DNA from: Ulva prolifera
Taxonomy: Eukaryota; Chlorophyta; Ulvophyceae; Ulvales; Ulvaceae
DNA length: 64,000 nt
Assembly: GCA_023078555.1 (NCBI GenBank)
Contig: CM041196.1
Location: 12,108,985 to 12,172,984, forward strand
Reading direction: 5' to 3'
Shown: positions 39,171 through 51,339 of the stretch, piece by piece
Position numbering within the stretch: position 1 is the stretch's first letter
Layout of the letters: every line of letters begins with the position of its first letter
Program-made: the position numbers and the translations under genes
The notes under the pieces: generated by a model
Databases searched by the model: none
What the model was told of the DNA's origin: nothing
The model's input: the letters and a program-made list of their open reading frames with translations, nothing else

Positions 39171-39242
39171 TGGAGCATGAGGTAGTCGAAACCTCGACCT
39201 CCTGCATGCTAAGCAGGCGCTCTACCACTGAGCTAAAGCCCC
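39171..39242 (-). tRNA. tRNA-Ala (AGC)
   Basis: 72 nt, folded by hand. The acceptor GGGGCTT pairs with ATGCTCC, with G3:U70 (the alanine identity pair), one T:T mismatch at 6:67 and discriminator A. D arm GCTC-AGTGGTA-GAGC; anticodon arm CCTGC-TTAGCAT-GCAGG with anticodon AGC; variable AGGTC; T arm GAGGT-TTCGACT-ACCTC. There is no intron. The T-stem closing pair is T:A rather than the near-universal G:C, which weakens the internal B box. Downstream TTTT runs are possible terminators. Confidence 0.85.
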
Positions 39243-39282
39243 GACGGATGAAAACAGTAGCACCTAAATATTATATATTTTT

Positions 39283-39489
39283 TCATGTTTTGTAATTTTT
39301 ACCGTTCCTGAATTTCCCGTCGTACAATTTTCTTGTGATTGCTGTTTGCAAGGCGATGTCTGGGTGACTGTTGCTCATTGGAAATGTAATGCTTCGTACA
39401 AAGTCCAACTGAGTAGATGCCCCTTCCTCATCATGTATTGGTGGGGCAACCTCAAATGAATCATTTGAAATGATACAAAGGATGAGCAT
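39283..39489 (-). CDS. Coding-like fragment, unknown
   Basis: A minus frame reads ISNDSFEVAPPIHDEEGAST and QLDFVRSITFPMSNSHPDIA. Even composition hints at an old exon. No family recognised; may be chance. DNA from 39.5 to 40.19 kb shows nothing further. Confidence 0.25.
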   Translation of the reverse strand: MLILCIISNDSFEVAPPIHDEEGASTQLDFVRSITFPMSNSHPDIALQTAITRKLYDGKFRNGKNYKT

Positions 39490-40189
39490 ATCAAACGTGC
39501 AAAGGCATGTCGGGTAGAGCTGGTGCCTTGTGTGTGCAGCACACCGATCCGATTCGATGGGCCACTATGTTGTACATGTAAGACACACCAGCATGGGCAT
39601 TTGGACAATCCACCAAGGTGAGGGTGCCATGTGTAGTGATGTGCATAACCTGAAAGAGTCACGGTGGTAAACTTATCAGACCATCATGGGACTGCATAGA
39701 GGCTAGACCACGTCATGGGGTGCAGCTCTCGCCATTGTGACCGCACCACTATATGAAAAGACACATTGGTGAGCGACTATCACCATAACTTTGCCAATCG
39801 AACATTGTGGCACATTGTGATGTTGAGGCCATCATGGCACTTCCTTCGGCCCTTGTGGGCCACTGTGGATGTGTACATGTGAAATCCCACAATGATACGC
39901 AAGGATGACCTCAACGTGTGATGTAACCTCTGAGCTATGTATACATGAGGGTTGTATGCTTAAGCTTGGCACCATAGCCCTCACAAGTTTCGCGCCACAA
40001 GTCTCAGGGAAGATGGATTAGTGAGTGTCAATCACAGCGCAACAAGTAGACAGACACGGCTGCACCATCGGACATGTATGGTGGCAGATGTTAACCACAC
40101 CACTACAACCACTGTAAGGATGCTGAGGGGGTCATGATGTACACAATTCTGTCTACATTTCTGGTCGAAATGTGGACCAATTGTATCGC

Positions 40190-40440
40190 ACTTCACCCAA
40201 AGGTCTGAATTGATGTACACTAACAGTACATTCTACGCCGACGTGTGCAAGCAAGTGTACCGCAGGGGAATAGGCGTAGAGATGTACACTCTTGGGTTGA
40301 AGTGTACCATTCTGGCTCGGATGTACGCATAAGGGGTACATGGTGTACATTTCATACGTGGAGTGTAAAAGCAAAGTGTACACTACATGTACACCAATTG
40401 TACATTAGTTACCCGACTGTACATCACGTGTTGTGAGACA
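40190..40440. repeat. GTAC-dense cluster 1
   Basis: About twelve GTAC tetramers in roughly 210 bp, mostly as TGTAC or GTACA (chance is about one per 256 bp). GTAC is the core recognised by SBP-box factors in plants and green algae. Related clusters lie at 43.2, 46.3 and 62.8 kb. Confidence 0.75.
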
Positions 40441-41499
40441 TACATTGCACTAAAAACATATCAGCGAAACACATGTGTTGTCACTCGCTGACTCAGATGC
40501 ATGCATGCTCGCTGACGCGACCCTTGCATCCAAGGGGTCAGCTTTCACAGAAATGGGCACTTTCAAATTTCGAAAACATTGCATATCAGTGAAACCGCTA
40601 AGAATTCGATACAGATCACACAGTGCACATCCTTGATAACCAAATGTGCATGCTGTGTGAGTAATTCCTGAGTGATGCGGGTGATCGCACTATTCAGCTT
40701 TTTTGCTGCGATGGTCGTGTGGCTGACTTTGCAGCCCCCACCCCCCATGACAGGAGCACACTGTGGCTGCACCTCTAGGATCACAGCAACAATTCTGGCC
40801 TTGATCCTTTGGGGACATGTAGCTGACACACCAAGCCATCACCTGACTTGAGCTTGCCGATACACGTCTCCGTACCTGCAACGTAGCGTCGCTAGCGTGC
40901 ACGCCTCGCCGCCCCCGCCATAACGGCTTAAAGTCTATAAATATAGCTTGCAGATATTTGTAACAGTCGTAATTGAGTGCGGTGTGCCACAGGTTGCTCG
41001 AGTGCCTGTATCACTAGGACGGTCACTCGGCTGTGTAAGAGCCTGTACTCCACCATTTACAACGTGCAAGCATTCTATAGGCCACCTGAGACACCCTCTG
41101 TTTTACTACGCTGCTTGTCACGTCTTTCATTTACTTGATGTGCTCGCCTGCTAGGGCATCGTAGCCCATGCATTGCCACAAAACTGCTCCATATGCGCTG
41201 TGCATGGCTCGGTCAGGCCTCTCATGTTTTGATATGTTCATATTGCATTGTGCATGAAGTGCCGGTTTGTGCATGTGCTGACCGTATTCTCATTTCTAAA
41301 TTCCGTATTAAGCGTCCGTTGCAGCCGCCGCCTCTTCAGGTACACCAGGGATACTGTACATTGCACATTTCGGTGTTCAGGTGGCACCGCACCCGGCGCA
41401 AACCCGACCGCATGGTCAACCCCGCGCCCGCGCCTGTTAGTGGCGTGTCACCTCAGCCACATTCGTGCACAGTTTCGGCTCGCTGGCCGGCATTGGCTC
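40441..41499. other. No gene seen
   Basis: Short frames only on both strands. Nothing recognised. Confidence 0.4.
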
Positions 41500-42440
41500 C
41501 TAGACAGCGATTGACGGATATATTCATGACGAGAGAGAGCAGCAATTGTGTGTTCCATGCACGCTGGGATGATGTCGCGCAGGCTATCACCGTATCCATT
41601 GCGCCTGTCACACATGGCCTGCTTGGATTAGTTGATGATTCTTCAAATCTGTGTGGCCATGCGCGTAGTTGCAACATCGATGCTTCTATTGCTTCTTGAG
41701 GATCGTCTCTGGCTAGTGCGGTCTGCCCGAGTTCGCAAGGGCCTACAAGCGCGACCCGATGCTGTCCGTGGCATGCAAGCGCGTCATCAGCGAGCAGTGT
41801 TGAGATAGCCGCATGATCCCACTCCGCAGCATGGCCCACTCCGCAGCTACATCCAAACTACATGCGCGTACTTACCACATGGTCGCTCGCAATTGTGCTC
41901 TCCGGGTCAGAAGTACTTAAAGGATTGCACACAGGTCTTGTTACTGAAGGCGTGGAGCTGACAATGCTATCGGGCTCAAGCCAACCACAGCTGCAGCTCT
42001 TTAACACATCAGAGCACACACAAGTCTTTCATGGGTTCATCGACTCACAAAGCATCAGTTTTCACCTCCAGCATGCTGCATGAGTGGTTTGTGGAGCATG
42101 TGCCAGCAATATGGTACAGCCCCGACCACTGCAAGGTCACACATGCAGCCAGTTCGCTGCCACAGTACACTAGAGGTGGCATGCGACATTCTACCATCGG
42201 CTGTTGCCCGCCTACGTGTGTTGTCCTGACACTTTTGTCTTTGTGAGTCCTCTTGCTGGAATAAACAGCACACACAACTCCTTGGAGCTTGAGAGCTGAG
42301 ACAGCTTGTGCATGATGAGAAGGGTGTATGCACATACCTGGGTGCATACACATATCTGTGCCATTGATCATGTGTGCTGGTGTATTCCTCACATTTGAGC
42401 CAGCAGCGCGGCCCACATGCACACGCTGAGTCAGGTGTGA
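41500..42440 (-). repeat. Inverted duplicate, copy 2
   Basis: Reverse-orientation copy of 32720-34010. Plus-strand CGTTCCATGCACGCTGGGAT-like sequence at 41551 corresponds to 33950 on the minus strand; GCATGCTGCATGAGTGG at 42073 corresponds to 33085. It lacks the 350-bp block found in copy 1. One reading (minus, 41453-41839) stays open for 128 codons (ALACHGQHRVALVGPCELGQ) while copy 1 is interrupted in the same frame. Confidence 0.8.
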
Positions 42441-43130
42441 ACCCACAATATACACTCCAAATGCGTGCAAGACAAATACATGAAGTTCGGGCAACACCAT
42501 TCACCGAAATACGTCTGGTCGCAACTCGAACACTGCACCATGCTCAAAGTATGCGGAGCAACCTTGAACGCTGCGACATGAACAGCCACGCGCCTGACGC
42601 GTCTACAGCCAACTCAGCGGCGCACACCATGTCCATCAACACAATAATCACAGACGATGAAACCTAACAAACCTCCTACCGAGATACTGCCCAACAAGCA
42701 CTTGCACCGAGCCATCAGCGTCCCACGCGCCTGCTACCATATGCCACGCCACAGCGAGCTTAGGGTGCATCCTACATTGGCGCATGCATATACCGCTGCT
42801 CACACATCCAGCGCGGGCACTCCGTAATGTCAACGCAGCGCCAGGTCTGATGAATATCAACCCTAACATACAGATTCCCCTCGCATATTCGGGATCTCTG
42901 GTGGGTGCTCGCGATTGCGCGGCATCTCGGCAAGGCCAGTGAATCAGAGGGTCATATTGGGCGCATCACGGGTATTTCTACCTACGCTTGCTGGGTCTGG
43001 ACACGCATTCTTCTGTCCAGATGGGGTGCCATCTATTTCTGCATAGTGCTTACACACGCTGTCGTAACATATTGCGTATCTTCTGCTTGTCACACTGTCG
43101 GCAAAGGTCTTCGTACCGTGACGAAAGCCC

Positions 43131-43190
43131 ATCACTGCGCTACATCCGGAGGTAACAAGCCCCCACAGAGCTCCGCTCCTAGACATCACG
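43131..43190 (+). repeat. Short dispersed repeat, copy 1
   Basis: CGCTACATCCGGAGGTAACA, AGCCCCCACAGAGCTCCGCT recurs at about 47965-48020 on the same strand. No coding role seen. The flanking 42.45-43.13 kb holds no recognised gene. Confidence 0.65.
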
Positions 43191-43204
43191 TGCACCCTTA
43201 ACTA

Positions 43205-43300
43205 GTAAACATGTGGTGTACATCTGGTGTACACTTGATGACAACCCTTGCGATGTGTGGAGTACACCGGAAGTGTACATGCCATGTACATTCCGTGATC
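43205..43300. repeat. GTAC-dense cluster 2
   Basis: Five GTAC tetramers in about 75 bp (43217, 43227, 43262, 43276, 43286). Same sequence character as the cluster at 40.2 kb. Confidence 0.6.
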
Positions 43301-46215
43301 ACATGTGTCATAGCTTCAGTGCGTCACGTAGACTTGAATGCTCGTGTTGTGCTGGACTTGGGTATTGCTCCATGTTGCGGGCGGGTGGCCAGCAGTCCAC
43401 GCGAACACACGGCTGACATGCCCAACAACATGGCCACTCATGGTCATGATAAAGGCCTCACATGGCGGACATGTCCGTTTTTTGTAGCCCTACTCACTGC
43501 AACCGCTGCATACCCAACTCGTCCAGAATTTGCAAGATGGTCTAGTTCGCGCATTCAAGTGCTATGTCATGGTTGCAACCATATGGTGCCTGACAGGCTA
43601 GGCCTTCATTGCCAGCACCACATCATTCACCTTGGCGTGACCGTCAAATGGAGATGAAGGATTTGAGGTGTGCCGTATGTCACTTGCAAGGGCAATTGCT
43701 TGATGTAGGAGTAGTCCCAGGCGCACAATGTATACATGCAGTGTGTGTACAATGGACCATGCATATGCCGCTTGGTCCGTGAGCAGTGTCACATGGCATG
43801 GTGCATGCATGTGTGCCACTAGTATGAACCACTCAAGCGTGGCAGCTGGTGGCGGAGTCGAAACATCACATGTACACCACAGATGAAACATGAAAATGTT
43901 CGACGTAGCCATTGTTTGTCCCCGGAACGATGGAGAAGCATCGCTCCAACGTCTGTTCTTTGCCGGAAGCATCCCTCTTGATCACGTATGGGACCTGGGA
44001 ACATTGGACTGGTCAACGTAAACCGTAGAGGCAAGGCACCAAAACGGTTCCGCCACCTAGCCAAAGGTTTGGAAGAACTGTTATGGTCAACAAGGTGATG
44101 GTGGGTGTAGGCGAGCGACAAGAGTGATTTAGTGCCACAGCCGTTGCTTTTTGGGTGAGCAGAAGCCATGAAGTTTCATGACACGGTATAACAGAAAGCA
44201 CATCTTCATCTTGGCAACAATGCTGCGTGAGGTGGCAAAGCGCTTGCACTCTTGCCCAAAAGGCCAGCAATGCTATCGCACGTCACGCGATCGGGCGCCA
44301 CCACGTAATTTGATGTGAGGGCATAACACAAATTATTTCATTCAAATTATTTCAGTGCTATGGCGGACATTGTAGAGCACTGTGTAGCGTTGGGCGTCAC
44401 AACGAAGGAATAAAATATCCGCCTACAATATCATGCAGCGTTATCGTACTTCAATCATCAAGCCATACAATCAATCATGTTAATTTGTCGAACATTTGAT
44501 CAGAAACAGAGCCTCACGTCTAGGACACACATGCGCGCAGCATGTGCATCCGCAAAGGCGCAGCCGTAAATCAATAATGCATACCATTGAAGTGATTGCA
44601 TAATGCTGTTGCTGGCATCGGTCCGGTGTTTTTGTAGCTTTTGCATGGTAACAAGGGCATGTCGGTTCAGTATGAAGAAGAAGGTAGACGATCAACCAAT
44701 CATGAAACACAATCAGCTACATCAATATCAGAGGTTTCACTCTCTGATACATTGCTTCGTTCTTTCAGCTATTTCCAGAGATACGTCGCAGAATCTGCAT
44801 TGTGTAAGCACGCGAAGTCGTTGGCTCACTGTTGTACCTATTGGGAATTCACGTGATGTGGGATGTCCATATCTAGGGATCCAAGAATATAGATGACATA
44901 ATCAAGGGGGGTGGCATCTAACAAATGACTCGTTGCTTCAGGTGAGCGCTATTGGTTGGAGCGTACCGTGTATAATCTAGAGATCACCAATTCAATTCTT
45001 GCTTTCATTTCGCCACGCGCAACTGTACGCGGCGGCAAGGTACGCTCCCCTCCACGTCAGCATGCATCGTCAGCAGGCTTGCCACCTCAGGCACGCGCGT
45101 TAACCCCTGTGCACACTCGATGAGGTTGACCATCGTCTTGACATCACACCATCCCTACATGCATGTAAACTTGTGGGACGCAGCATTGATGCTGCACATG
45201 TTCATGTCGATGTCTCACATTCGGTCATTGCGCCTGGACTGACGAGCGGCGTGCGCCTTGTCATGCATGGGCCAATGCAGCAAGTGTGGCGCTGGCGCAA
45301 ATGCGCTTTAGTTGCAGTGTTGAGATTGTGTTGCGCCAGTTTTGTCAGTTCGGCGTTACATTTTTTCACACCGCAATGATGTGTGATGCCGAAGTGTTTG
45401 AATGTAGTGAGATAGAGACTGCCTTGGCTTGTGCAGCATTCTATAGCGGCACATGCATGTGCCTGTGCCATCGCACGCCAGCACACAAAGAAACGACTGC
45501 ATTGGAAAATGGCATTCCACAAAAAGATCCAGCGTGTTGCAACTTGTCGATAGCCCAACAAATGATGGGCCATGCGCAATGTCAACACTGAAACCAGCAG
45601 CGGTCGTGTATCGCACCTTCGTACACACCGGTCACAACAACTAAGTCTCAACGCCATGATCTGCAGTCGGATGAATCGTCGGTCGGCACCGCACTCGCGA
45701 ACAAAAAGACAGTCAAGTACCACAACACATAACTACGCCTTCGGTCAGCACGCGATAGAAAACAAATAGATCCTTGTCATATCTCGCCTATGTATGGCAT
45801 CATGGTCATGTGGTCCCTGTGTAGTTTGTCTCGCGGGGCGTCAGGCCTATAGTTGAGACTTGCATGCTCTTTCATGTATTGTGTAGTGGATGCTGCGGCT
45901 TATGTATTTCGCTATTGCGCCTAGAAAATGGCCACTCACGACACATGAGCACTTGTGGAAGACCTGTGCATGTGTCCTAAGCCCATATTTCGTAAAACGA
46001 TGGTGTTGTTAAGCTTTGGGCATCTCCCTAATGACATGCCACCTTAAGCGTGAACTCTCTACGCATGTTGAACCAGATAATGGTGAAAATGGAGCAACCT
46101 AGTTGCTTGGATCGGCGGCAAGACCGCAAACACAACAAGGCCACTACAATTGCAGCCTAGTATTTGTATTGACTGTCCGTTTGGACATGGGGTCTGGGAC
46201 AACGCGAAGCTCGCA
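43301..46215. other. Gene-poor stretch
   Basis: No accepted gene. A minus frame at 45202-45723 (173 codons) is Cys/His/Thr-rich without a motif and is not convincing. Composition is more AT-rich than the element regions. Confidence 0.4.
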
Positions 46216-46445
46216 ACACAATTGGAAGGGTACACTTTTTGACCGCGTCGAAGCGCGTGGGCGAACTGTACAGCCAAGCAACATACCACGCGCACAAGAT
46301 GTACAGCTCATGTGCACCCTTACACACGAGGGAAATGTACACCACGTTTTCAGAGTACATCACAACAGAAAGTGTAGTCGAAAGGTGCCAGAACTGTACA
46401 CTCCCACCTCGAAGGGGGAAAGTGGCTCCGAACTGTACAACTGGG
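46216..46445. repeat. GTAC-dense cluster 3
   Basis: Seven GTAC tetramers in about 220 bp. The context TACACTTTTTGACCGCGTCG, GTGGGCGAACTGTAC aligns with 62672 (TACACTTTGGCACGACGAG, GTGGGCGAGCTGT), so clusters 3 and 4 are true relatives. Confidence 0.7.
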
Positions 46446-46486
46446 GTCCGCCACCATCCTTGTAGTGAACGGCAAGCTTGAGATAG

Positions 46487-46738
46487 CTACGTAAGGTTGA
46501 TGTGGTGGACGAAAGCGTTTGCGGATGACCATAGACGGCCATCATGAACACTCCCCTTAAATCGTAGATTATGTGTAATACAATTGTGATTGTGGTGGGT
46601 CATGGAGACGGACAAGCTCCCGTAATAACATAGCACGTGAATCAGCGGCCTCATCAGATATACGCCCTTATAGCCGGCGGCGGCGTAGACTATAGTACTA
46701 GCGCCCCGAGGATACTGATCACAGTGCCAAGAAATCAT
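46487..46738 (-). pseudogene. Possible PIF/Harbinger transposase fragment
   Basis: The minus frame contains LRFKGSVHDGRLWSSANAF, which resembles the GSVHD-x-R block around the second catalytic Asp of PIF/Harbinger transposases. Nothing upstream or downstream supports a longer copy. It is too short for certainty. Confidence 0.35.
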
Positions 46739-47960
46739 GCTGGGACATTTGTCGGCGTAGCGGTGGACGTCCGAGTCTCAGTGTCGAGCTGACGTGGTGC
46801 ACCTCAACCGGACTGAAGGTCCCCACATGCATGGATCACGGAAGGACATGCAGCACATCACACATATGAACTCTCAGGAGACGAGAGTGATTGCAGAGCA
46901 TCTATAGATAAAGTTCTATTCATGTGCGCAGTAGCGCGCCTCTTCGCGGCACCGCCGCAAATGTACGCGCTCGTGTAGTCGGGCTTTCGGAGCAATTCCA
47001 AATGGGGCCCAAGACCAAGTGCACTCAACAATCCATACCTCAGTGCATACTTCTCAGATTGCTGTACTTTTTGGTTCCCTGGATCCGCAACAGTCCTCTC
47101 AGTTAGCTGGCGCTAGAGGGTAGGTACTAGGCCCCGTCTAGGCCCAAAAACTGCATTTTCGTCATTGCAGGCTCTAGCCGAGAGATACATCCACTCAAAG
47201 GTAGCCCTTGGTCAAGGCCATGGGTGAGACATGCCAGCCTTGCCCTGCCTCCCAACTCAGACAGCCAAATGCCAACACATATCACGGGTGAACACCTTGA
47301 CCTTTCTGTTCAGCCATGGTTGTAAAAGCGTAGCATGTTAGCACATTGTAACATACTTTTGCCCCAATGTACCTGGCCCATGTTGCCGTGGCAACCCAAC
47401 CCCCAAGGCCAAACAAGAGATGCACAACCTCCCATTGATCGTCGTTCATTGGCGGCCGGGCGCAAAGTTCGGAATGAATTGCGGGATTGCCAAGTTTCGG
47501 TAGGTTTGGCTGATGTGATTGAATCTACTCATGCGTTTGGTTTATCGCCTTACCAGAAATTACCATGTGCCATACAAATGGCTACAGGCTCATCGTCAAC
47601 AGCCTCCTTAAATCCTGAAAAAATTGGAGCATTGCAATGCAATGGAGAATAGGCAATGGTATGTGAATCATGCTATGTGTGGCCACCTACTGCTAACTGT
47701 GCAACAAAAGGAGTTAGACCTACACAAATAACAAGCACGAACTCTACATGGATCTATTGCACATAAGCATATTTGCCTTACGAGGGCTGCCTGCGGGTCG
47801 CGGTAACGGGCTAGAGCCTTGACGCTTTGCACGGCCACGGGAGTCCGTATCGGAGGGGCCGGTGTCGCATTCGCCACATCGTCCACCACGGAGACAATGT
47901 CCAAAATGGAGGTCAATGTCCAGAATGGAGGTCAATGTCTAAGGAACCCCAGTAACGCCC
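46739..47960. other. No gene seen; small duplication
   Basis: No accepted coding frame. TGTCCARAATGGAGGTCAA is doubled at about 47898-47938. Confidence 0.4.
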
Positions 47961-48020
47961 CTCATCACGCTACATCCGGACGTAACAAGCCCCCATGGAG
48001 CTCTGCTACGAGACAATCAA
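47961..48020 (+). repeat. Short dispersed repeat, copy 2
   Basis: Matches 43131-43190 (CGCTACATCCGGACGTAACA-like, AGCCCCCATGGAGCTCTGCT). Same strand. Confidence 0.6.
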
Positions 48021-48515
48021 CCTGGACGGAGCCTACCACCGCCGGTATGCAAGCACCTACCGACGTAACCCGGCGGTGCACGCGCACTGCACCTGCACGA
48101 ACAAAGGTCCCGGGCGGGCGAGGAGCTGAGGAAAAGAAGAGCTATCACATGCACGGTACAAATATCCCTTGCGTGAAGGGCTCCAGCTCCCGCTATTATG
48201 CTCCGCGTGCCACATGACAATAGCTGCTCTCGACAACATCCGTGCGCACCTCTGGCCGCGCTTGCCGCTTGTAAGCATGCTGCTCATGTAGGTGTGATGT
48301 AAGGTGCATCACGGGCTGAGTACTCCGCACACATACTTAATTATTTGCTCACCCAAACCTGACAGTATGACGCTTCCACTTGCGTTGGACTTTAAACACA
48401 CAATGAGTACACACTCAATGCATATGACCATAAAACAATGCCATTAATTTATTTTCTCCCTAGAAGTCTTTTGCGTTGCAGCCCCCTTTGCCCCCCTTGC
48501 TGACAAACGCGCTTG

Positions 48516-48713
48516 CTAAGCTTCCGCGGCTCTGCACCTTTTCAAAGAATTTTTCGACCTAGAACCATTGCCTTTGAATTCAACCCACAGGCGGTTCAAA
48601 GCGGGATACGCGCCCTCATGGTCGAAATCATTCTTTTCCGGCTTGAAATTGTCAGAAAGCCAAAGCATAGCCAATGGGCGTAATAGGTAATCTTCAGTGT
48701 TGTTCCCACACAA
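48516..48713 (-). CDS. Coding-like fragment, unknown
   Basis: A minus frame reads NNTEDYLLRPLAMLWLSDNF, KPEKNDFDHEGAYPALNRLW and VEFKGNGSRSKN. Good composition. Part of it (SDNF...EFKG) resembles a minus frame at 54654-54866 (SDNLPPLIQFKG), so it may belong to a repeat family. No named domain. Confidence 0.4.
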   Translation of the reverse strand: MCGNNTEDYLLRPLAMLWLSDNFKPEKNDFDHEGAYPALNRLWVEFKGNGSRSKNSLKRCRAAEA

Positions 48714-48771
48714 ACGGCTACTTCCTGATAGTTAACTCCCAAAGACAAAGAACGCTTCAAGATCTGTCTTC

Positions 48772-49239
48772 TCACGGCGCGTCAAGCAGGTTCAAGTCCG
48801 CGAATGAAATAGGGTGACCGGGAACCTGCGGAGAAATCGCCGCCTTGAAGCTTCCGTGGGAAGACGAGAAGGCTGCGACGACCATGGGGTGGGCTTGCGG
48901 GGCAAGCCAGAGGAAGAGCACCCGCAGATAGTTGATTGCCCACTGCGCGTGGGCCGCAAACCTCTCAAGCACTGCGTGCTGCACTGCGTCGGGCAGTCGC
49001 AACAGCTCCCTCGACACTGTGGGGCACTCCTCTGTCGGCATTCTCTCGACGTACTGCATATCGAACTGCTCAGCTATGCGCTGGACGTGACGCGCGGTGA
49101 GCTCGACCCACTCCTTGAGATCCCACGCGCCCGCGATGTCATGTGCGCCGCGTGCGGGCCCCCACATCGACCCTGCTTCGAATTCCCTGGTCGGAGATGC
49201 ACATTGGAGTCCTGCTTGACAAAGCTTTGCCATGGCCAA
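48772..49239 (-). CDS. 155-codon coding-like ORF, unknown
   Basis: An open frame with normal protein composition: AWDLKEWVELTARHVQRIAE, PDAVQHAVLERFAAHAQWAI, LFLWLAPQAHPMVVAAF. It ends at TGA. The first residues may not be the true start. It lies between the fragment at 48.5-48.7 kb and the gag fossil at 49.39 kb, all on the minus strand. No family recognised. Confidence 0.45.
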   Translation of the reverse strand: MAMAKLCQAGLQCASPTREFEAGSMWGPARGAHDIAGAWDLKEWVELTARHVQRIAEQFDMQYVERMPTEECPTVSRELLRLPDAVQHAVLERFAAHAQWAINYLRVLFLWLAPQAHPMVVAAFSSSHGSFKAAISPQVPGHPISFADLNLLDAP

Positions 49240-49389
49240 TGCCCTGCGTCAATGAATTCATAGCTGTGGAAACTTGCGGCGTGCAGCTTAGGTTTCATTT
49301 CTCATTTGGTGTATCGCTCTAACAGCTCACTTGCATTAGTGATCGCTGCTCAAACACGTACTCCCGGGCGGGGGATCGCGCCTGTCGAG

Positions 49390-49995
49390 TCAACGATGCG
49401 TTTTCCACGCGTTTTTGACAAGACGAATACGCAGTGAGTCCTTCAATCCATCAACAAAGCGGGTACTGGCTTCGTTTTCACTGACAGTGTGACCCAACTG
49501 ACCTAACAGGTTCTCGAGCACCATTAAATGCTGATAGTACGATGCAACTGTATCACCAGAACGCTGCTTTGCGTTCGACCACTGGGATTGAACAGACACA
49601 AGATCTGCTCCTGCAGAAATGAAGTGTGTGCGAAACGCGTCTTCAAATGCTGCGTATGATGCAAGAGTGGACTGCACTTGTGCAAACCACGTGCGCGCAT
49701 ACGAATTTTCAGGAAAACATTTGATGCGCAACCCAGCGCTGCGGCGCCGCCAAGCAAGGTCGGCGTCAGCTGGGTGATAAAAGTCGACCACTTCAAAATA
49801 CACTTCGATATCTTTCAGGAACGTGATAGCACGCGCAGAGTCACGAGTCTTACCTGCAGCAAAAGTAGGAGGCTTGAACAGTCTGTTGATATTGCCCGTC
49901 GCCATGACCGGAGAAACCGCGGTGCTCAGAGCCGCGCCGTCGAGAGGCGGTCCAGAAAAAGTGTCAGCCGCAACCTGCGTAACCGATGGATGCAC
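49390..49995 (-). mobile_element. Fossil LTR-retrotransposon gag fragment (Ty3/mdg4-like)
   Basis: The frame has the look of a retrotransposon capsid (gag) domain: a helical region with a Trp-containing FVEDAFRTHF-like segment and a serpentine of helices ending near a short basic tail. No protease, reverse transcriptase, integrase or LTR is visible next to it, so it is a stray piece of an LTR element. Family assignment by overall pattern only. It looks partial; age cannot be judged without relatives. Confidence 0.6.
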
Positions 49996-49999
49996 ATGA

Positions 50000-51290
50000 C
50001 GTCACTCTGCAGTTGCATCCGCCGTCATTCGACCGGTCGATGCAGCTGCAGAGTCTCAAGGCTGCTCGTTTGCAGCTGCACGCAGGTCGAGGTGTAGACG
50101 GTCTAGCTCTCACTGTCAACAAAGTCCCTTGCAGTGAGCTACAAGCTTGTGGTCTGACGTGACTAGTGGTATGCACCTCCATATGTTGGCGAATAGATTA
50201 TTCTGGAATACACGTGACATCCACCTTTCAACATGTCAACCATCATCCTACGACACTACACGCCAAACCCCTGTTGCTTTGGTGTACATTTCACGAGGCA
50301 CCAAACCCCAAAACTTACGAGCATGCGTGGGCGTCGCCGGTGGGAAAGAAAGCTGGGAACATCAAGTTCTCAATGGCCTCTCCACGGCCGTGCACACATT
50401 CCATGATTTGATACAAGCCACATGCTCTTTTGACCGCGGGGGTATTTGGGCGGGGATCTACATCACAAACCGCCCCGGCAGAGGCGGTGAGAGTTGTGGG
50501 AATGGTTGTGTTGTTGACATACACCTAAAGTGCAGCTAGTTGTGGTGTTGTCCGTCACAAGCGCCTACCCGACCGTTGCCGCTCGATGATGTGCTGCCAT
50601 GCAGCGGGCTACAATGGAAGATGCTGCTGAGAGGGTATGAAGCGAAGGGGGCATAATGCTGGTACCCCACATAATTCGATGCGAGGTACTCATGGAGTTA
50701 TGACGAGTGATGGAAAGATGACCGCCCAGGTCGCCTCGTGCCAGCAATGGAGTAGCCACGAGTATGTGGTGGTCAAATTACCCCGTCACATAACCGTATG
50801 CATGGGTGTTCAGCCGGTAGCATACATGAATTCAAGGAGTGATTTTGCAATGTCTTATACGGCAAGATCATTAGCGCATAGTGGGGTGTCATGCAGCTTG
50901 GGATCGCACGAATCTTTTTAAGTAATGCATCATGTGATTTACGCTGTGTGTCCTCATATTGCTGGAAGGCGCATCTAATGCCAGCTTATTGTTCACTCAC
51001 ACGATTCATCTAAGTGATGTGTGGTGGCTTGCGGTAGCAATGTCTGAATGTTTTCCGTCACCTCAGAGCGTGTTGCTTGAGAATCCAATACAATCGCACG
51101 CAAATTATCTTGTTGCGTGATTTGTTGTAAGAAACCCATAGTCAATGCAGATGGTGTTAGAGATGATTGATGTTACACCCAAAACTAGTACGCTGACTCG
51201 CCTGACCCTGCAGCACTGTTTGGTTTCAGAGGGAGGTCCTTGTAGCCTACGAAGTCGTCTCGCCTTAGACGTGTCTCAATCACCGATAGG
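50000..51290. other. No gene seen
   Basis: Short frames only. No recognised repeat or motif apart from ordinary TGCATG-rich sequence. Confidence 0.4.
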
Positions 51291-51339
51291 TAGTTGTGTA
51301 ACTCGATTGACCAAGTCAAAACGCTCGTTCCGGATTGTT

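Noticed and set aside
39041-39242. tRNA-headed SINE
   Set aside because: The 35.2 kb copy of the flank has no tRNA part and there is no common 3' tail, so the tRNA and flank do not travel together.
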